A DNA stretch of 64,000 nt. Origin: Leguminivora glycinivorella. Its lineage: Eukaryota > Arthropoda > Insecta > Lepidoptera > Tortricidae. Shown in pieces: positions 10,833-23,900 of this stretch (position 1 is its first letter; each line of letters starts with the position of its first letter). Made by a program: the position numbers and the translations under genes. Below the pieces are notes generated by a model that was given only the letters and a program-made list of their open reading frames with translations, did no database searches and had not been told where the DNA came from. The stretch covers positions 11,231,545-11,295,544 of the forward strand of contig NC_062994.1 of NCBI RefSeq assembly GCF_023078275.1, given 5' to 3'.

Positions 10833-11323
10833 AGCGTCGCGTGTCTCGGGGCGCGCAACGGACGTCCGCGCCACGCCACCTGAGTGTAATTCAAAAAACG
10901 TCTCCTCAGTACATTTTGTATAGGAAGGACGTAAGACGCGCCACGCCGCCGCCACGCCACCTGGGGCGCGTCTTACGTCCTTCCTATACAAAATCTGACT
11001 GCAAAATTATGTCTGCGCGTATAGACATACGTTGGGGCTGATGGCCAGGATTTGCGCTGATGTGGATGGCAGGTTGATGAAATGACGAAGGCAGCGGGTT
11101 CTTCGAATTAATTGATTTAATCCGGGATTTTTACATGGTTTTTACTTAATTGAAATGTACATAAAAAAAAAATGAGCAAAGTAGAAATTAGGTATGTGCT
11201 ACGTGGTAGCAAAGGTGAGAAAGCGGAAGACAAAAAGCAAAATGTACTGAGGAGACGTTTTTTGAATTACACTCAGGTGGCGTGGCGCGGACGTCCGTTG
11301 CGCGCCCCGAGACACGCAACGCT
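10833..11323. mobile_element. GC-rich MITE with ~85-bp inverted ends
   Basis: Left arm 10833-10918 (AGCGTCGCGTGTCTCGGGGC, GCGCCACGCCACCTGAGTGT) is repeated inverted at 11239-11323. A second palindrome lies inside (10917-10945 and 10968-10996, TAGGAAGGACGTAAGACGCG). A diverged piece is at 16300-16360. No ORF of its own. Confidence 0.75.
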
Positions 11324-11345
11324 CTGTGGCCGGTCCCTTAGTGCT

Positions 11346-11770
11346 AGGCCAATAAAAAAAAAAAATAATAATCATCATCAGCCTGTTGCAGTCCACTGCT
11401 GGACATAGGCCTCCCCCAAGGTACAGTCGCCTACAAAGAGATGTATAATACACTTTTTCACCTTATTGCATTGTAATACGGTGAAAAATGGATACATCTC
11501 TTTGTAGTCGACTGTACGCCACAGAGCCCGATCTGCTGCTTTATGCATTCAGTTTCTGCCAGCCCCCCTATGCAAATAATAATATAAGCCTTTTATTCAG
11601 ACAATTATTTTTACAAATTACATTTATTTTAAAGTTTATAAATTTTAGTTTTACATTAATATTCATATATTGATTTTAGACAACATTGGTATGGTCTGTT
11701 TGCCGTCTGGCAAAGGCCTCTTCCATCCCTTTCAATTTTTCCCTGTCTCTCGCCAATCTGGTCCAGAGTA
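11346..11770 (+). repeat. LINE 3'-end fragment split by a MITE
   Basis: ATCATCATCAGCCTGTTGCA and GTCCACTGCTGGACATAGGC are a very common arthropod LINE tail; the match resumes after the MITE with GCCACAGAGCCCGATCTGCT, and a second piece at 11700-11770 reads GGCAAAGGCCTCTTCCATCC. Confidence 0.6.
11424..11514. mobile_element. TA-flanked hairpin MITE
   Basis: CAGTCGCCTACAAAGAGATG and its near-complement at the other end, both bounded by TA (11422-11423, 11515-11516); Tc1/mariner-type target. It sits inside the LINE fragment. Confidence 0.75.
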
Positions 11771-11849
11771 TTCCCGCGAATTTTACTATTGAACAAATTG
11801 ACATTTCACAAAGTTGACCAAAACCTTCCAAAAAATATATATATGCAAA

Positions 11850-11900
11850 GGGGATTTGTTCTGTGTGGAGGTTGGTTATCTTTGACGCAGCTTTTAAAAA
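11850..11900. pseudogene. Possible duplicate of the NACA exon 2 start
   Basis: GTTCTGTGTGGAGGT and nearby ATCTTTG plus a run of A repeat 10746-10795 (5' UTR end and acceptor tract) in the same orientation with two small gaps. Short, so chance cannot be excluded. Confidence 0.3.
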
Positions 11901-12696
11901 AAAGTTGGCTGTTTGGTTATCATCATGCTAGGCCAATTAAAAATAAATTAAAAAGGCAGAGGTATAATTTCCTAATAATTATTGTACGTATTATTTTTGT
12001 ACCTAACATTACTTATAATCAAAAACATCTAAATTCAAAGGTTTTCTTAACGATTTTAATCTATACTTCAGTGTTCTGAAATTAACAAAAGTTTAATACA
12101 GAGTTTAGTATGTTAAAATAATGGAAAATTAATGGCAAAACTTTCTAATAAATTGGGGTCTAACCACAAAGATCTGTTACCATATCGGTGGTTATTTTTA
12201 ACCTTGGATATTTGATATTGAGATATACGGTACTTGTACATCAAAATACTAAAGAATGAAGGTTTGAAATGTTTATAAACATGAAAGAGTGTTACTAGAT
12301 ACCTTATATTGTTATAAAATGACGTAAATACATAGAAATTCCTGATTTTAATGTAAATTTAGGCGAAATTCCATGCGACTTTATAACTGCTGTAATTTCA
12401 TTGAATTTTTGGGGTAGAGTTTGATGAATAACCGCAGTTACACTGTTTTTAGGTCATGAAACTATTTAGAACACAGTGAGTGCGCAGCAGACGAAAGTAT
12501 ATTTATCACAAACAATGAAAGGTATCGATTTTGTTGAGGTCCCAATGCCGCCTTTGTAAAGCCCTGGGTGGTGCACCGAAAACACTTATCACTAAAATAA
12601 CACAGTTTCTCGAGCCTCAATAACACTTTTATACACTCAAGATTATCAATTCACACCTTCCGTGAAGGATTTCATCAAAAAATTCGGATTATTTAC
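11901..12696. other. NACA intron 1, nothing recognised
   Basis: AT-rich; no repeat partner in the window and no credible ORF. Confidence 0.5.
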
Positions 12697-12769
12697 CTTT
12701 CTACAAGGAAATTTTCGTTTCACAGGCGATATCTACCCGTCGTGACAAATGACAAGAGGCTGAAGAAGG
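12697..12769 (-). other. NACA: Candidate NACA 5' UTR exon 1 with TOP-like start
   Basis: The NACA start-codon exon begins with an acceptor, so a 5' UTR exon must exist upstream. On the minus strand a pyrimidine run CCTTCTTC (12769-12762) is followed by about 70 nt ending TAGAAAG and a GTAAAT donor at about 12696. Vertebrate NACA mRNAs are known as terminal-oligopyrimidine messages, so a start in this run is attractive. The exon is inferred from signals only. Confidence 0.4.
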
Positions 12770-13635
12770 TGTGACAGAACGAGATAGAGTATAAAACAGG
12801 AGTAAATAGAAAACTAGTTATCTCTTTCATAACATAATTAAATGTAGTAACATTCAATGAAAAACGCAGCCAAATCAAAACAATTAAACAAGAAACTTCT
12901 TGCCAAACTTCGTTTGGTATTTGTTAGCATAAATGAAGTACAATTGCATGGTTTTGATGATTTATTTTAAAAATTATTTGGAAAGAACAAATAGTAGTAA
13001 AAAAGTTATTTATACTGGTATTACCAAAATCCGTATGCACGCATTTAGCGTTTGCGTACCAACAAAAATAAATATTAATAAATTACATACAACCAACAAG
13101 ATAATAGAACAAATAAGGAAAATTATGTACAAAAATAGAATTTCCTTATATAATTTAATTCTTCAAAGTTTCTCATGATCCAAAATCTGTAAATTGTTTT
13201 TATTCTTCATACTAGGAAAGGAACGTGAAATTAAGTGATTGCGGTTGATCTTCACTGAAATGTATTTGTCTCTATCTAACACACCTCGCTGTTGCTCGGA
13301 AAAGTGAGACAAAAGATACGTTTGGTAATTTTCCTGTCACTGTCAAGTGTCAGTCACGTCACGTCATTCACGTCAATTGTCAATCGAACCTGCCTCTCTT
13401 CGAAGGAGAGACGTACGATCACTTTTACTCGCGATTATTTTCCCCTATTGTTTTCATTGTCCAACTTTATTACACAATCACCAACACGATAGCGCGGCGT
13501 GTTGTTCTGCATGATAATTGACTGCGATTTTATTGAAAATATGGTCGCTCGTTTGTGATTCGATAAATTAGTACCCAGTGATTTGAGGTCCAAAGTGCGT
13601 GTAGTTTACAGTTTGTGTCTCGATTTGGGCTTATA
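12770..13635. promoter_or_regulatory. Bidirectional promoter region between NACA and ACBD5
   Basis: This interval separates the inferred NACA start (minus) from the ACBD5 start codon (plus). It has no recognisable transposon. It holds three CACGTCA heptamers (13355-13361, 13360-13366, 13370-13376), each with the ACGT core bound by CREB/ATF-type bZIP factors, in a stretch with many GTCA words. No clear TATA box sits at a useful distance from either gene. The ACBD5 start site cannot be fixed from the sequence. Confidence 0.55.
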
Positions 13636-13696
13636 ATGTCGCTCGAGGAGAAGTTTAATGCTGCCGTCAATGTAATAAGGAGTCTGCCGAAAAGCG
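13636..13696 (+). CDS. ACBD5: ACBD5 exon 1: start codon and first ACB helix
   Basis: 61 nt: 20 codons (MSLEEKFNAAVNVIRSLPKS) plus one base, donor GTAAGT at 13697. The EKFNAAVNVI helix and LPKSG turn match the start of ACB domains of the ACBD4/5 class. The ATG is preceded by an in-frame TAA-containing context (ttataATG) and opens directly into the domain, as in relatives. A 21.7 kb intron follows. Confidence 0.93.
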
Positions 13697-16600
13697 GTAA
13701 GTGGAAAATTTTGCCAAAACCTGTTTTGCGAAAACAAACATAGTAATGGAGCAAAAAGGACGTGGATGCGTCTTGCCGTGTTTATACGTCATGATGGTTA
13801 TTAAATTGTCTTAATAGGTTGCATATGCAGGAGGTTTTACCCTTACTATAAGACTATGTGGAAAGCAAAAGTAATAGCATGTAAATAGGTACTTAGTAAC
13901 CATAACAAATAGGTCTTGGACACTTACTGGTCATAAAATCTAAACAATTACCTCATTTACAGTGCATTTGTAAAAAATGTGAGGAAGTTCAAGTGTTTCT
14001 CGCTCTTTAGCCGCCTGTTTAGCTGGCTGTAAACACTATAAAAATATTGTAATGTGTGTTCTTATGTACATTTCTGAGGTTGTGCAATGAAGTGAATTTG
14101 TATTGTATTGTTTATCTATTTCTATTGTATAACAGGTTTTAAAGTCGCACTCAAATTCCATTGTAATGATAAAAATAATTGTTTTCTAAGGAAATTGCAT
14201 ATTATAATTGATTTACAAACAAATATTTACCCAAATATAGTTTAATCGAGGACTTGTATGCAACATTCTATATGTGGCAGTGTTTTATTAACCAAATTGT
14301 AAGTACTCAATAATTTAAATTACAAGTTTAGAGTCCCAGTCATCCAACTTTTATATTTAAATTCTATTATTGAAACATGAACTTCTTTTGTAGGTCTCTA
14401 TGAAAAAGAAATTACCCTGTTTTTATTGAAATCCGTTAACTTTAAGGGAAGGTTCTTTAGATCATATATGATTAATTTCTCTAAGAAACTAGCATCTTAA
14501 CCCTTACGGCTATCGAGTTATTAAAAAAATTAAGATAATTACTGAACATGTGTGTGACAGCCTTTACCAATTCCTAATGTTATTTGTTTTGACATGTGCC
14601 ATCAATCACTTGACACTAACTTGAATATTATTCTTAAGTGTCTCTCACACTAATAAATTCATTTATTATGTATGAAAATGATGAAAACATTTTTTTTGCA
14701 AACTTAACTAAAAGTGATATACAGGATGGTTCCTGATAATGAACCTAGCTACATGTCGGATTTAACGGAAAACAAAATTTGGCGTGACCTCCAAAAAACT
14801 AGTAAAAAAACATTTTAGACAGAATTTTAAATTCACACTGAGCAAGTTAGCACAGAATAAAATAAGTTTCTATATTATCCAGTCAATTCTAAAATAATTA
14901 GTTAAACTGTGGAATAAACTATCGCCTGCAGTATTTCCGGACAGATACAACCTTCAAGAATGGATTGTACACCCATCTTAAAGCCCTTAAAGGCCATCTA
15001 CGCACCTCCATCCCTTCTTGTGTTTCGGTCCATCAGCTGCAGTGATCAATTACCATCAGGCAAACTGCCATTGCCTCACATAAAAAAGTTCACATTGTTC
15101 AAGTTGTAATAGATTTTAGTTTGAAAGCGAAAGAAACATTTTACATTTTTCTCATAATGATTTTCACTTTTTCCGGTTCAACCTGTCATAAGTTCCATTA
15201 CAGTAAGGTACTTGGCATCATTTGCATTTATAATTGACTTATTATAAACCTTACACCAAAGACGTAAGGACAAACTGTCATCAGAAATGAAAACCTTACA
15301 GCAACGGACAGGTATGAGGTGAAGGTTAATGCTTTAATGGCGAATGGCGATACATACAAATAGACTCATTAATATACATTACACTGTCTGCAAGTATAAT
15401 TGTTTTACATATTGTATTATCGTTCAGTCACACTCACGTCACGTAAGCCCTTATTCATAAACATACACTAAAGTTATCAAGCCGATAAAGTTTGTTTGTC
15501 CCTTTCCGAAGTATTAGTGTGATAGAAAGGGACAATAGTTACTTGTTATACAAGGGGGCAAAGTTGTATTTTAACGCCGAGTGTGGAATTGAAAAACGAG
15601 CAAGTGAAAGGATTTTATAGTTGAACCACGAGCGAAGCCAGTGATTCGAGAATAGAATCCTGAACTTGCGAGTTTTTTAACACACGAGAAAATACATCTG
15701 CACCCGAGTGTAACACAAAACTTTTCCCCTCACTATAGCGAGGAAACTACAACGCAAAAAATGCGTTTATCACTGCTTCCAGTAGTTCCACAGGTGGTAA
15801 AGCAGTTAATTTGACTTTATTCAAGGTCAAATTACTTTACCCAGTAGTGGATAAGATGCATTTTTACCCGCTGGTATTAAAGGACAAAACACGTGTTTCT
15901 TTCAAAAGACTTGGATCATATCCATACTAATATTATAAATGGGAAAGTGTGTGTCTGTTTGTTTGTCCGTCTTTCATGGCAAAACGAAGCGACGAATTAA
16001 CGTGAATTTTTAAGTGGAGATAGTTGAAGGGATGGAGAGTGACATAGGCTACTTTATGTCTCTTTCTAACCCCCCACTTCCCTAAAATGGAGGGGTGGAA
16101 GTTTGTATGGAGCATTCCGCAATTTTCGAACTTAACACGAGCGAAGCCGCGGGCAAAAGCTAGTTAGTTACCTATAAGTTATTGCTACAATTGAAATTTA
16201 TTAATTAAATATAAATTATGTCCAAACATAACTACTGTCAATATTTTTCTCCTAATTATGTGGTGCTTTATTTCGTGCACTGCATAAGGGACCATCCACC
16301 AGGACCAGGCGGCGTGGCGGAGGCGTTCCGCGCCGCGAGACACTCGACGCCTAAGTGGGGACGCTGCCTAAAATATTTTATTTTAAGTATAGGAAACTAG
16401 CCTATTCTAAAAGAAATTCGTTCTAATTGTGACTACAAGGACCCTTTAGGTATAGAAAGCCGCGCAACATTGCAAGTTAAAGAAAGCTTGTAAAATGGAA
16501 ATTTCCATAAAGTGAAGACTTAATTGCTGCAATATGTGCTAGACTTTCGCAAGCTGTGTCCTCAATGCTGTCGACTTTAGTCTTTAGAGTTTAGACAAGT

Positions 16601-19600
16601 CTATTGAGTATTTACCAGCGATTGTTACTTCGTTGGTATTTACTGTTTTGGCAAATAAGCAAAATGCAGTAAGATTTCTTGTCTTTCTATTGGAGACTAG
16701 ACTTTCTACACCGTGTTTTTAGGGTTCCGTAGTCAACTAGAAACCCTTATAGTTTCGCCATGTCCGTCCGTCCGTCCGTCCGTCCGTCCGCGGATAATCT
16801 CAGTAACCGTTAGCACTAGAAAGCTGAAATTTGGTACCAATATGTATATCAATCACGCCAACAAAGTGCAAAAATAAAAAATGGAAAAACATGTTTTATT
16901 AGGGTACCCCCCCAACATGTAAAGTGGGGGCTGATATTTTTTTTCATTCCAACCCCAACGTGTGATATATTGTTGGATAGGTATTAAAAAATGAATAAGG
17001 GTTTACTAAGATCGTTTTTTGATAATATTAATATTTTCGGAAATAATTGCTCCTAAAGGAAAAAAAAGTGCGTCCCCCCCCCCTCTAACTTTTGAACCAT
17101 ATGTTTAAAAAATATGAAAATACTCAAAAAAGTAGACCTTTATAAATACTTTCTAGGAAAATTGTTTTGAACTTAATAGGTTCAGTAGTTTTTGAGAAAA
17201 ATACGGAAAACTACGGAACCCTACACTGAGCGTGGCCCGACACGCTCTTGGCCGGTTTTTTTTTTTGTTTTCCGTTAAATTCGTTAGGTTCGTTATCAGG
17301 AATCATCCTGTATAAACACTTTTAGTTAAATTCGCAAAAAAAATTTTTTTCATCGTTTTCATTCATAATAAATAAATGAATTAATTATAGTGAGAGACCC
17401 TTAAGAATCATATTCAAGTTATTGTCTAGTGATTGTCGGCACATGTCAAAACAAATAACATTGGGAAGTGGTAAAGGCAGTCACACACGTATTCAGTAAT
17501 TATTTTTATGTTTTTAATAACTCGATAACCGTAAGAGTTAATACGCTAGTTTCTTAGAAAAAATAATTGTATTTGATCTAAAGCACTATCCCTTAAAGTT
17601 AACGGAATTCAATAAACAGGGTGTTGAGGGTGTATTTATGCTTGAAAGGTCGTCTCTCAGTTCTCTCACGCGCATACCTACAAAAACTACACGGTCGTCG
17701 TGTAGATCAGAGATCATTCGGACTTTTAAAAAACCGCCTATAATTAAATTATGAAAGAGGTTATTTCTACTAACGTATATTTAATTTAGTTTTTAAGTTA
17801 TTACTAACATAATATGGATGTATTGTTGTCCGAAATAAATGCTTTCATTTCATTTCATATACGCTATCTGGAATTCTGAACATATATGACACTACAGTAA
17901 ATATTGTAAAATATGCATAAGAAATATCGATGGCTTTATAATTTCTCTCAGTTTTTGCCTCCGTGTAAAAAGCGCTGGTGACCTGCGGTAAGAGCGTGCG
18001 ACTCAATCGGTTGTGGGTTCGAACTTCGAACCCCGGCTCGTACCAATTAGTTTTACGGAACTTATGTCCGAAATGTCATTCGATATTTGCCAGTCGCTTT
18101 TCGGTGAAGGAAAACATCGTGAGGAAACTGGACTAATCCCAATGAGGCCTAGTTACCCTTCGGGTTGGAAGGTCAAATGGCAGTCGCTTACGTAAAGTTA
18201 GTGCCTACGCCAACTCTTGGGATGGGATTAGTTGTCAAAGCGGACCCCAGGCTCACATGAGCCGTGGAAATGCCGGGATAACGCAAGGAGGATGTTTTTG
18301 CCTCCGTGTACCTTAAGAGTTTTTAACCCCCGACGCAAAAACGACGGGGTGTTATAAGTTTGACGTGTCTGTCTGTGTGTGTGTCTGTCTGTGGCATCGT
18401 AGCTCCTGAACGGATGAACCGATTTAGATTTTATTTTGTCTGAAAGCTGAGTTAATCGGGAGTGTTCTTAGCCATGTTTCATGAAAATCGGTCTACTATG
18501 TCGCGGTCGGGGTTTTTTTTCAAAATTTTAATTTTGTGATTAGGTTATTAGTTGAATAGATGGAACCATGAGTATTCTAGTGAATGTGCATACTTGTGTA
18601 GGTATAAAGAATTGATTGTAATTGTAAGTACACTAGTCTAATTGTACGGGGCGTGGGAACCGCCGGCTGGTGGCAAGGCCAGGTTCGATTACCGGGGAGG
18701 TCACTTTGATATCACCTTAAGGAAAAATGGCAGCGTTTAGTTATATCATTGATTTTCTTAGTTTTTTACGATCAAGTTATTCAGATTCATTCTATTAGTT
18801 TTCACTTGACTAATTCTATGATATGATTTTCGTTTTTTAATATGCGATGCGATGCGCATTTTATCCAAGCTGGTACGCACATGGAAGAAGCGAGGGGTGG
18901 CTACAGTAGGCTAATAAAAAAAAAAAAATATAAGTCTTGCTTGATATCCTGTCAACTGTTTGTGTTATTTATTTAACTTTTGTAGCACAAAAGGAAATCT
19001 AAAAGCATACATGGCTGACTTTGAGTTAATCCTTCCTCTACTATCTTTGGCAAAGAAGGTTTTAGATTATAAGATATTTAATAAAACAATTGAAATAGAA
19101 TATTTAGAATAAAAAATATTGATAATAACCGTTCCCAAGCTGTTTGTGTCTGTCTGTGGCATCGTAACTCCAGAACGGATGAACCGATTTAGATTTAATA
19201 GTTTCTTTTTGTTTGAAAGCTGAATTAGTCGGGAGTGTTCTTAGCCATGTTTCGTGAGAATCGAGCCATTATGTCGTGAGAATCGTCAACTTTGCCATTA
19301 TGTCGGCACATCATCCACTTTCACTATTTTTTTTGGTTAGATCAAAATGTAATTTTTTTTACTTTATTAGGGAGGCTTGGTCTGAATCGCGTAATAACCT
19401 AACCACAAAATTAAAATTTTGAAAAAACCCCGACCGCGACATAGTAGACCGATTTTCATGAAACATGGCTAAGAACACTCCCGATTAACCCATGCAGCTT
19501 TCAGAATAAAAAAACTAAATCTAAATCGGTTCATCCGTTTGATACCTACGATGCCACAGACAGACACACACACTGACAGACAGACAAATACATCAAACTT

Positions 19601-20890
19601 ATAACACCCCATCGTTTTTGCGTGGGGGGTTAAAAAATACCCATGTTACAAAAAAGTGGGGTGGACGACTTTTAAAAATGGCCCTGTTAACGCCCTGACT
19701 GGCAACACTGACAGGGCAGCCAACCTCCGGTCACCCCGCTGATCCAATGAGCAGCGGCCAGAGCCTCGATCTGCCGGACCAATAGGAATGAAGACTGAAG
19801 CGCCGCGGTTTCCCCCGTCGCGACACTATAAAAGCACGGTGCGCGGCACCAGCGTCCCTTTTTTACTAATATCGAAAACTCTCTCTGTCGCGTGTCCTAG
19901 ACAAAGATCTGTAACTAAATCCATTAAAAGAAATGGTAATATTTTTATACCTGTTTTATTTAAAGAAACTTGAGTACCGGCTCAAACAGGCCCAATTGCT
20001 CAGTTATATTTGAACACCTCGTCTGCTCCGATATATCTTGATAGTCAAGATATATCTTGCGCGCAATCGTAATAAGTTCTCGTAACGATATCGCCATAAT
20101 TCTTAACCTTGCGCTCTTGCATAGACGGTTGCAAAACGTAACGCAACAAACTCAAGTCGTTACCATTATGCAAGAGGGAAGACGAGAGAATGTTTGTGTG
20201 GATTCACAGATCTAATGCACAATAAAGATAATTATAATAATTTACACCACACCAACTAATAGAGGCATTCTTTGCTATTCGAAAATGGATAGCAAAATTG
20301 CATTTTATCCACAAGAGTGCAAAGTAATTTCATACAAATTTTAACTTGATGTCTTAAGCGGGCATGTAGATTATAGATTTTTACCTATAAATGATGATGT
20401 TGAATCATAAATATTGAATAAATTGATGGATTTGATTTAGTTTGATGTTTTATAGTCTGTATTTTGTTCGTGTTGGTGTTTGGTGTGGTGAAAATTTTTG
20501 TGTTTCACTCGGTGGCAAACTTTGTTTAACCTTCGTGCCTTGAAACCCTCACAACGCTCATGATTCCACTTTTGGAATCTTTCGCTTGCTCGGGTATCAA
20601 ATCAATATTAGCAAGTGCGGTTAAACAACTTTGCCCCCTTGTAAAACAAATAACTATTTCACCACACCAACTGGTAAAAAGCCATTGCATTTTATCCACA
20701 AAAGGGCAAAGTAATTTCATACAAATTTTAACTTGATGTCTTAAGCTGGCTGGCAGAATTTAAAAATTGATGATTTTGGACAAAGGTCGAAAAAATATCT
20801 CACGCGCACGTATGGCTCTACAAATAAGATCGTGTTAGACATCATTTTTAACCCCTGACGCAAAAACGAAGGGATGTTATAAGTTTGACG

Positions 20891-20921
<31 letters not shown>

Positions 20922-23900
20922 CTGTTTGTCTGTCTGTCTGTGTGTGTGTGTGTCTGTCTGTGGCATCGTAGCTCCCGAACGGATGAACCGATTTTGATTT
21001 AGTGTTTTTTGTCTGAAAGCTGAGTTAGTCGGGAGTGTTCTTAGCCATGTTTCATGAAAATCGGTCTACTATGTCGCGGTCGGGGGTTTTTCAAAATTTT
21101 AATTAACCCCTGAGTCCCCCGACGCAAAAACGACGGGGTTGCATAAGTTTGACGTGTCTGTCTGTCTGTCTGTTTGTGTGGGAGCATTGATGCCATAGAC
21201 AGACACACACACAGGCAGACAGATAAACAGACAGACACGTTAAATTTATAAAACCCCGTCGTTTTTGCGTCGGGGGTTAAAAACAGGATATCATATAGCG
21301 AAAAAACGCAATAAAATCCCTCACTTAAATGTACCAAAACAAGGTTAGTGGACTGGTTATACGAAAAGCTATATTCAGAAGATACGGTTAGTAATTCTGA
21401 TTATATCTTTGAATGGTACTGTTACGAAAAGAACTAAAAATAGCACGCAGACAGATAAAAATCATTAAATCGGAGTATTATTGAGAATGTTGTATAATCC
21501 TTGAGTCGTTTAAGCTCTTGAATAATCGTTCACGAAGCTTTACGCGCATGCAATGGAGATCCATATCCATACTAGATATTATTGTCATCATCATCACTAA
21601 ATATACTAATAATATAAAGGGGAAATGTATGAGAAATGTGTTTGAGAAACTTTATGAAAGTGTGTGAAGCGAAAGTGGTTTGTCAGGAGTCAGGATCGTA
21701 GTAAATGGAAATCCGTGATCTCTGCCTACCCCTCTGGGAAACAGGCGTGATTGTATGTATGTATGTATAAAGAGGAAAGCGTTTGTGTCTGTTTGTTTGT
21801 CTGTCTTTCACGACAAAACGGAGCGACGAAATGACGTGTTTTTAGGGTTCCGTAGTTGTGTCTGTCTGTTGTCCGTCCGTCCGTCCGTCCGCGGATAATC
21901 TCAGTAACCGTAAGCACTAGAAAGCTGAAATTTGGTACCAATACGTATATCAATCACGCCAACAAAGTGCAAAAATAAAAAATGGAAAAAACGGAGCGAC
22001 ATATGTTTAAAAAAATGACGTGTTTTTTTAAATGGAGCCAGTTGAAGGGATGTATGGAGAGAAGGGAAGACTAGATTTGTCTTGAGATTAAATAATACGG
22101 ATTAATTCGGGGTAAATTGATATGAATGCAGAGGCGTATGTTACATTTTGGTGCCGTGACCAGGATCTAGTACGACGACGCACGATATTATCGTAATCGT
22201 ACATTTGGCTACGTATATTTCCCGTGTGGTGACGGGTTAAGAATTTCGCCACCCCCTTTCTTCCCGTGGGTGTCGTAGAAGTCGACTGTGGGATATCGGA
22301 TAATAGGCTAGTTTCCTACAGTTAATATAAAATATTTTATGCAGTGCACGAAATAAAGCACCACCTAATTAGAAGAAAAATATGGACAGTAGTTATGTTT
22401 AAACATGACTTATATAAAATCAAAGGGAAACATATAAAGTAAATGAATTGACCGTGACGTCACACCTCAGTATTTCATAGTAATTCATATTAGCAAATCG
22501 TTTTGACAGTTCTTAAAAAGAAGCTGATTTGACTAGTAGGAAACTAGCCTATTGTGGCGTAGGCGAGAGGCTGGCAACCTGTCACTGCAATGTCACAATT
22601 TGGATTTCTTTTAACCCCTTTTTCCAGGAGTGGCACTGAAACAATAGTTCATGTGCTCTGCCTACCTCTGTACGGGATACAGGCGTGATTGTATGTATGT
22701 ATGTATTTTTACGTGCTACGTATCCAGGTAGCCGGTGGTCATAAGAAAATGGCGAACAGGACGGGTGCGTTCAAGACTTCGGAAGCATGGTTTATCAATC
22801 ATGCCGGCTTCCCTTCAGCTTGATGAGGAAATGTAGTTTCTAGGGTAATGAACTTTGTTGCTATGGTTACGTCACGGCTTGTTTATAGTTTTTGAGAGCA
22901 TATTGCAGTAGCTTTAAAACTCTCATCATCCTCTTTGCGTTATCCCGGCATTCGCCATGGCTCAAGGGAGCTTGGGGTCCGCTTTGACAACACATTTTTC
23001 TTTCTGCAAATAGGTATCAATAATTTTGATTTTTGCCAAAATAAAAGTAAGTGCCAAATAAAAACTAACAGGAGAGTATGTGGAACGTATAATTAACTTA
23101 ACTAGCTTTTGTCCGCGGCTTCGCTCGCGTTAAATTCGAAAATTGCGGAATGCATCCATACCCCCCCCCTCCCATTTTAAGGAAGTGAGGGGTTAGAAAG
23201 GGACAAAAAGTAGCTTATGTCACTCTCCATCCCTTCAACTATCTCCGCTTAGAAAATCGCGTCATCTCGTGGCTCCGTTTTGCCGTGAAAGACGGACAAA
23301 CAAACAGACACACACACTTTCCCATCTATTATATTAGTATGGATTGTTACCACAAAATGCAGGTAAGCAGATTAACGTAAAACGAAATAGAGTCAAGAGT
23401 GAACCTTTCTAATGCCGTCGCAAGTAGGTGCACTGGCGACGAAAGTAAGTTCGGCGGAGTTTCACTTTTGTAGCGTTACGAGTGCTTTTACACGATTTTG
23501 AGAGGGAAAGGGAAGTTAATAAATTATAAAGATAATGTGGGGAACTGTTATTATAAGCCTGTCCCTGAGGGCCTTAGGGAATAAGGCCCACGTTTCTACC
23601 GATGGCGATTAGATATGATACTATACAGGGTGCCCGGTAATTAATGGACAACCACCAAGAGGGCACCTTATACTGGTCCAGAAAATCGACTTTAAGGTTT
23701 AGTAAAAGACGCCTGGTTTTCGAGATTTTCACACTTTTTAAAATTTTAATACTACCTAAAATTTTAAAAAGTGTGAAAATCTCGAAAACCAGGCGACTTT
23801 TACTAAACCTTAAAGTCGATTTTCTGGACCAGTATAAGGTGCCCTCTTGGTGGTTAAAAGGTTGTCCATTAATTACCGGGCACCCGGTATATTATGATCA

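Noticed and set aside
13530..13754. 74-codon minus-strand ORF over ACBD5 exon 1
   Set aside because: Antisense of the coding exon and its donor.
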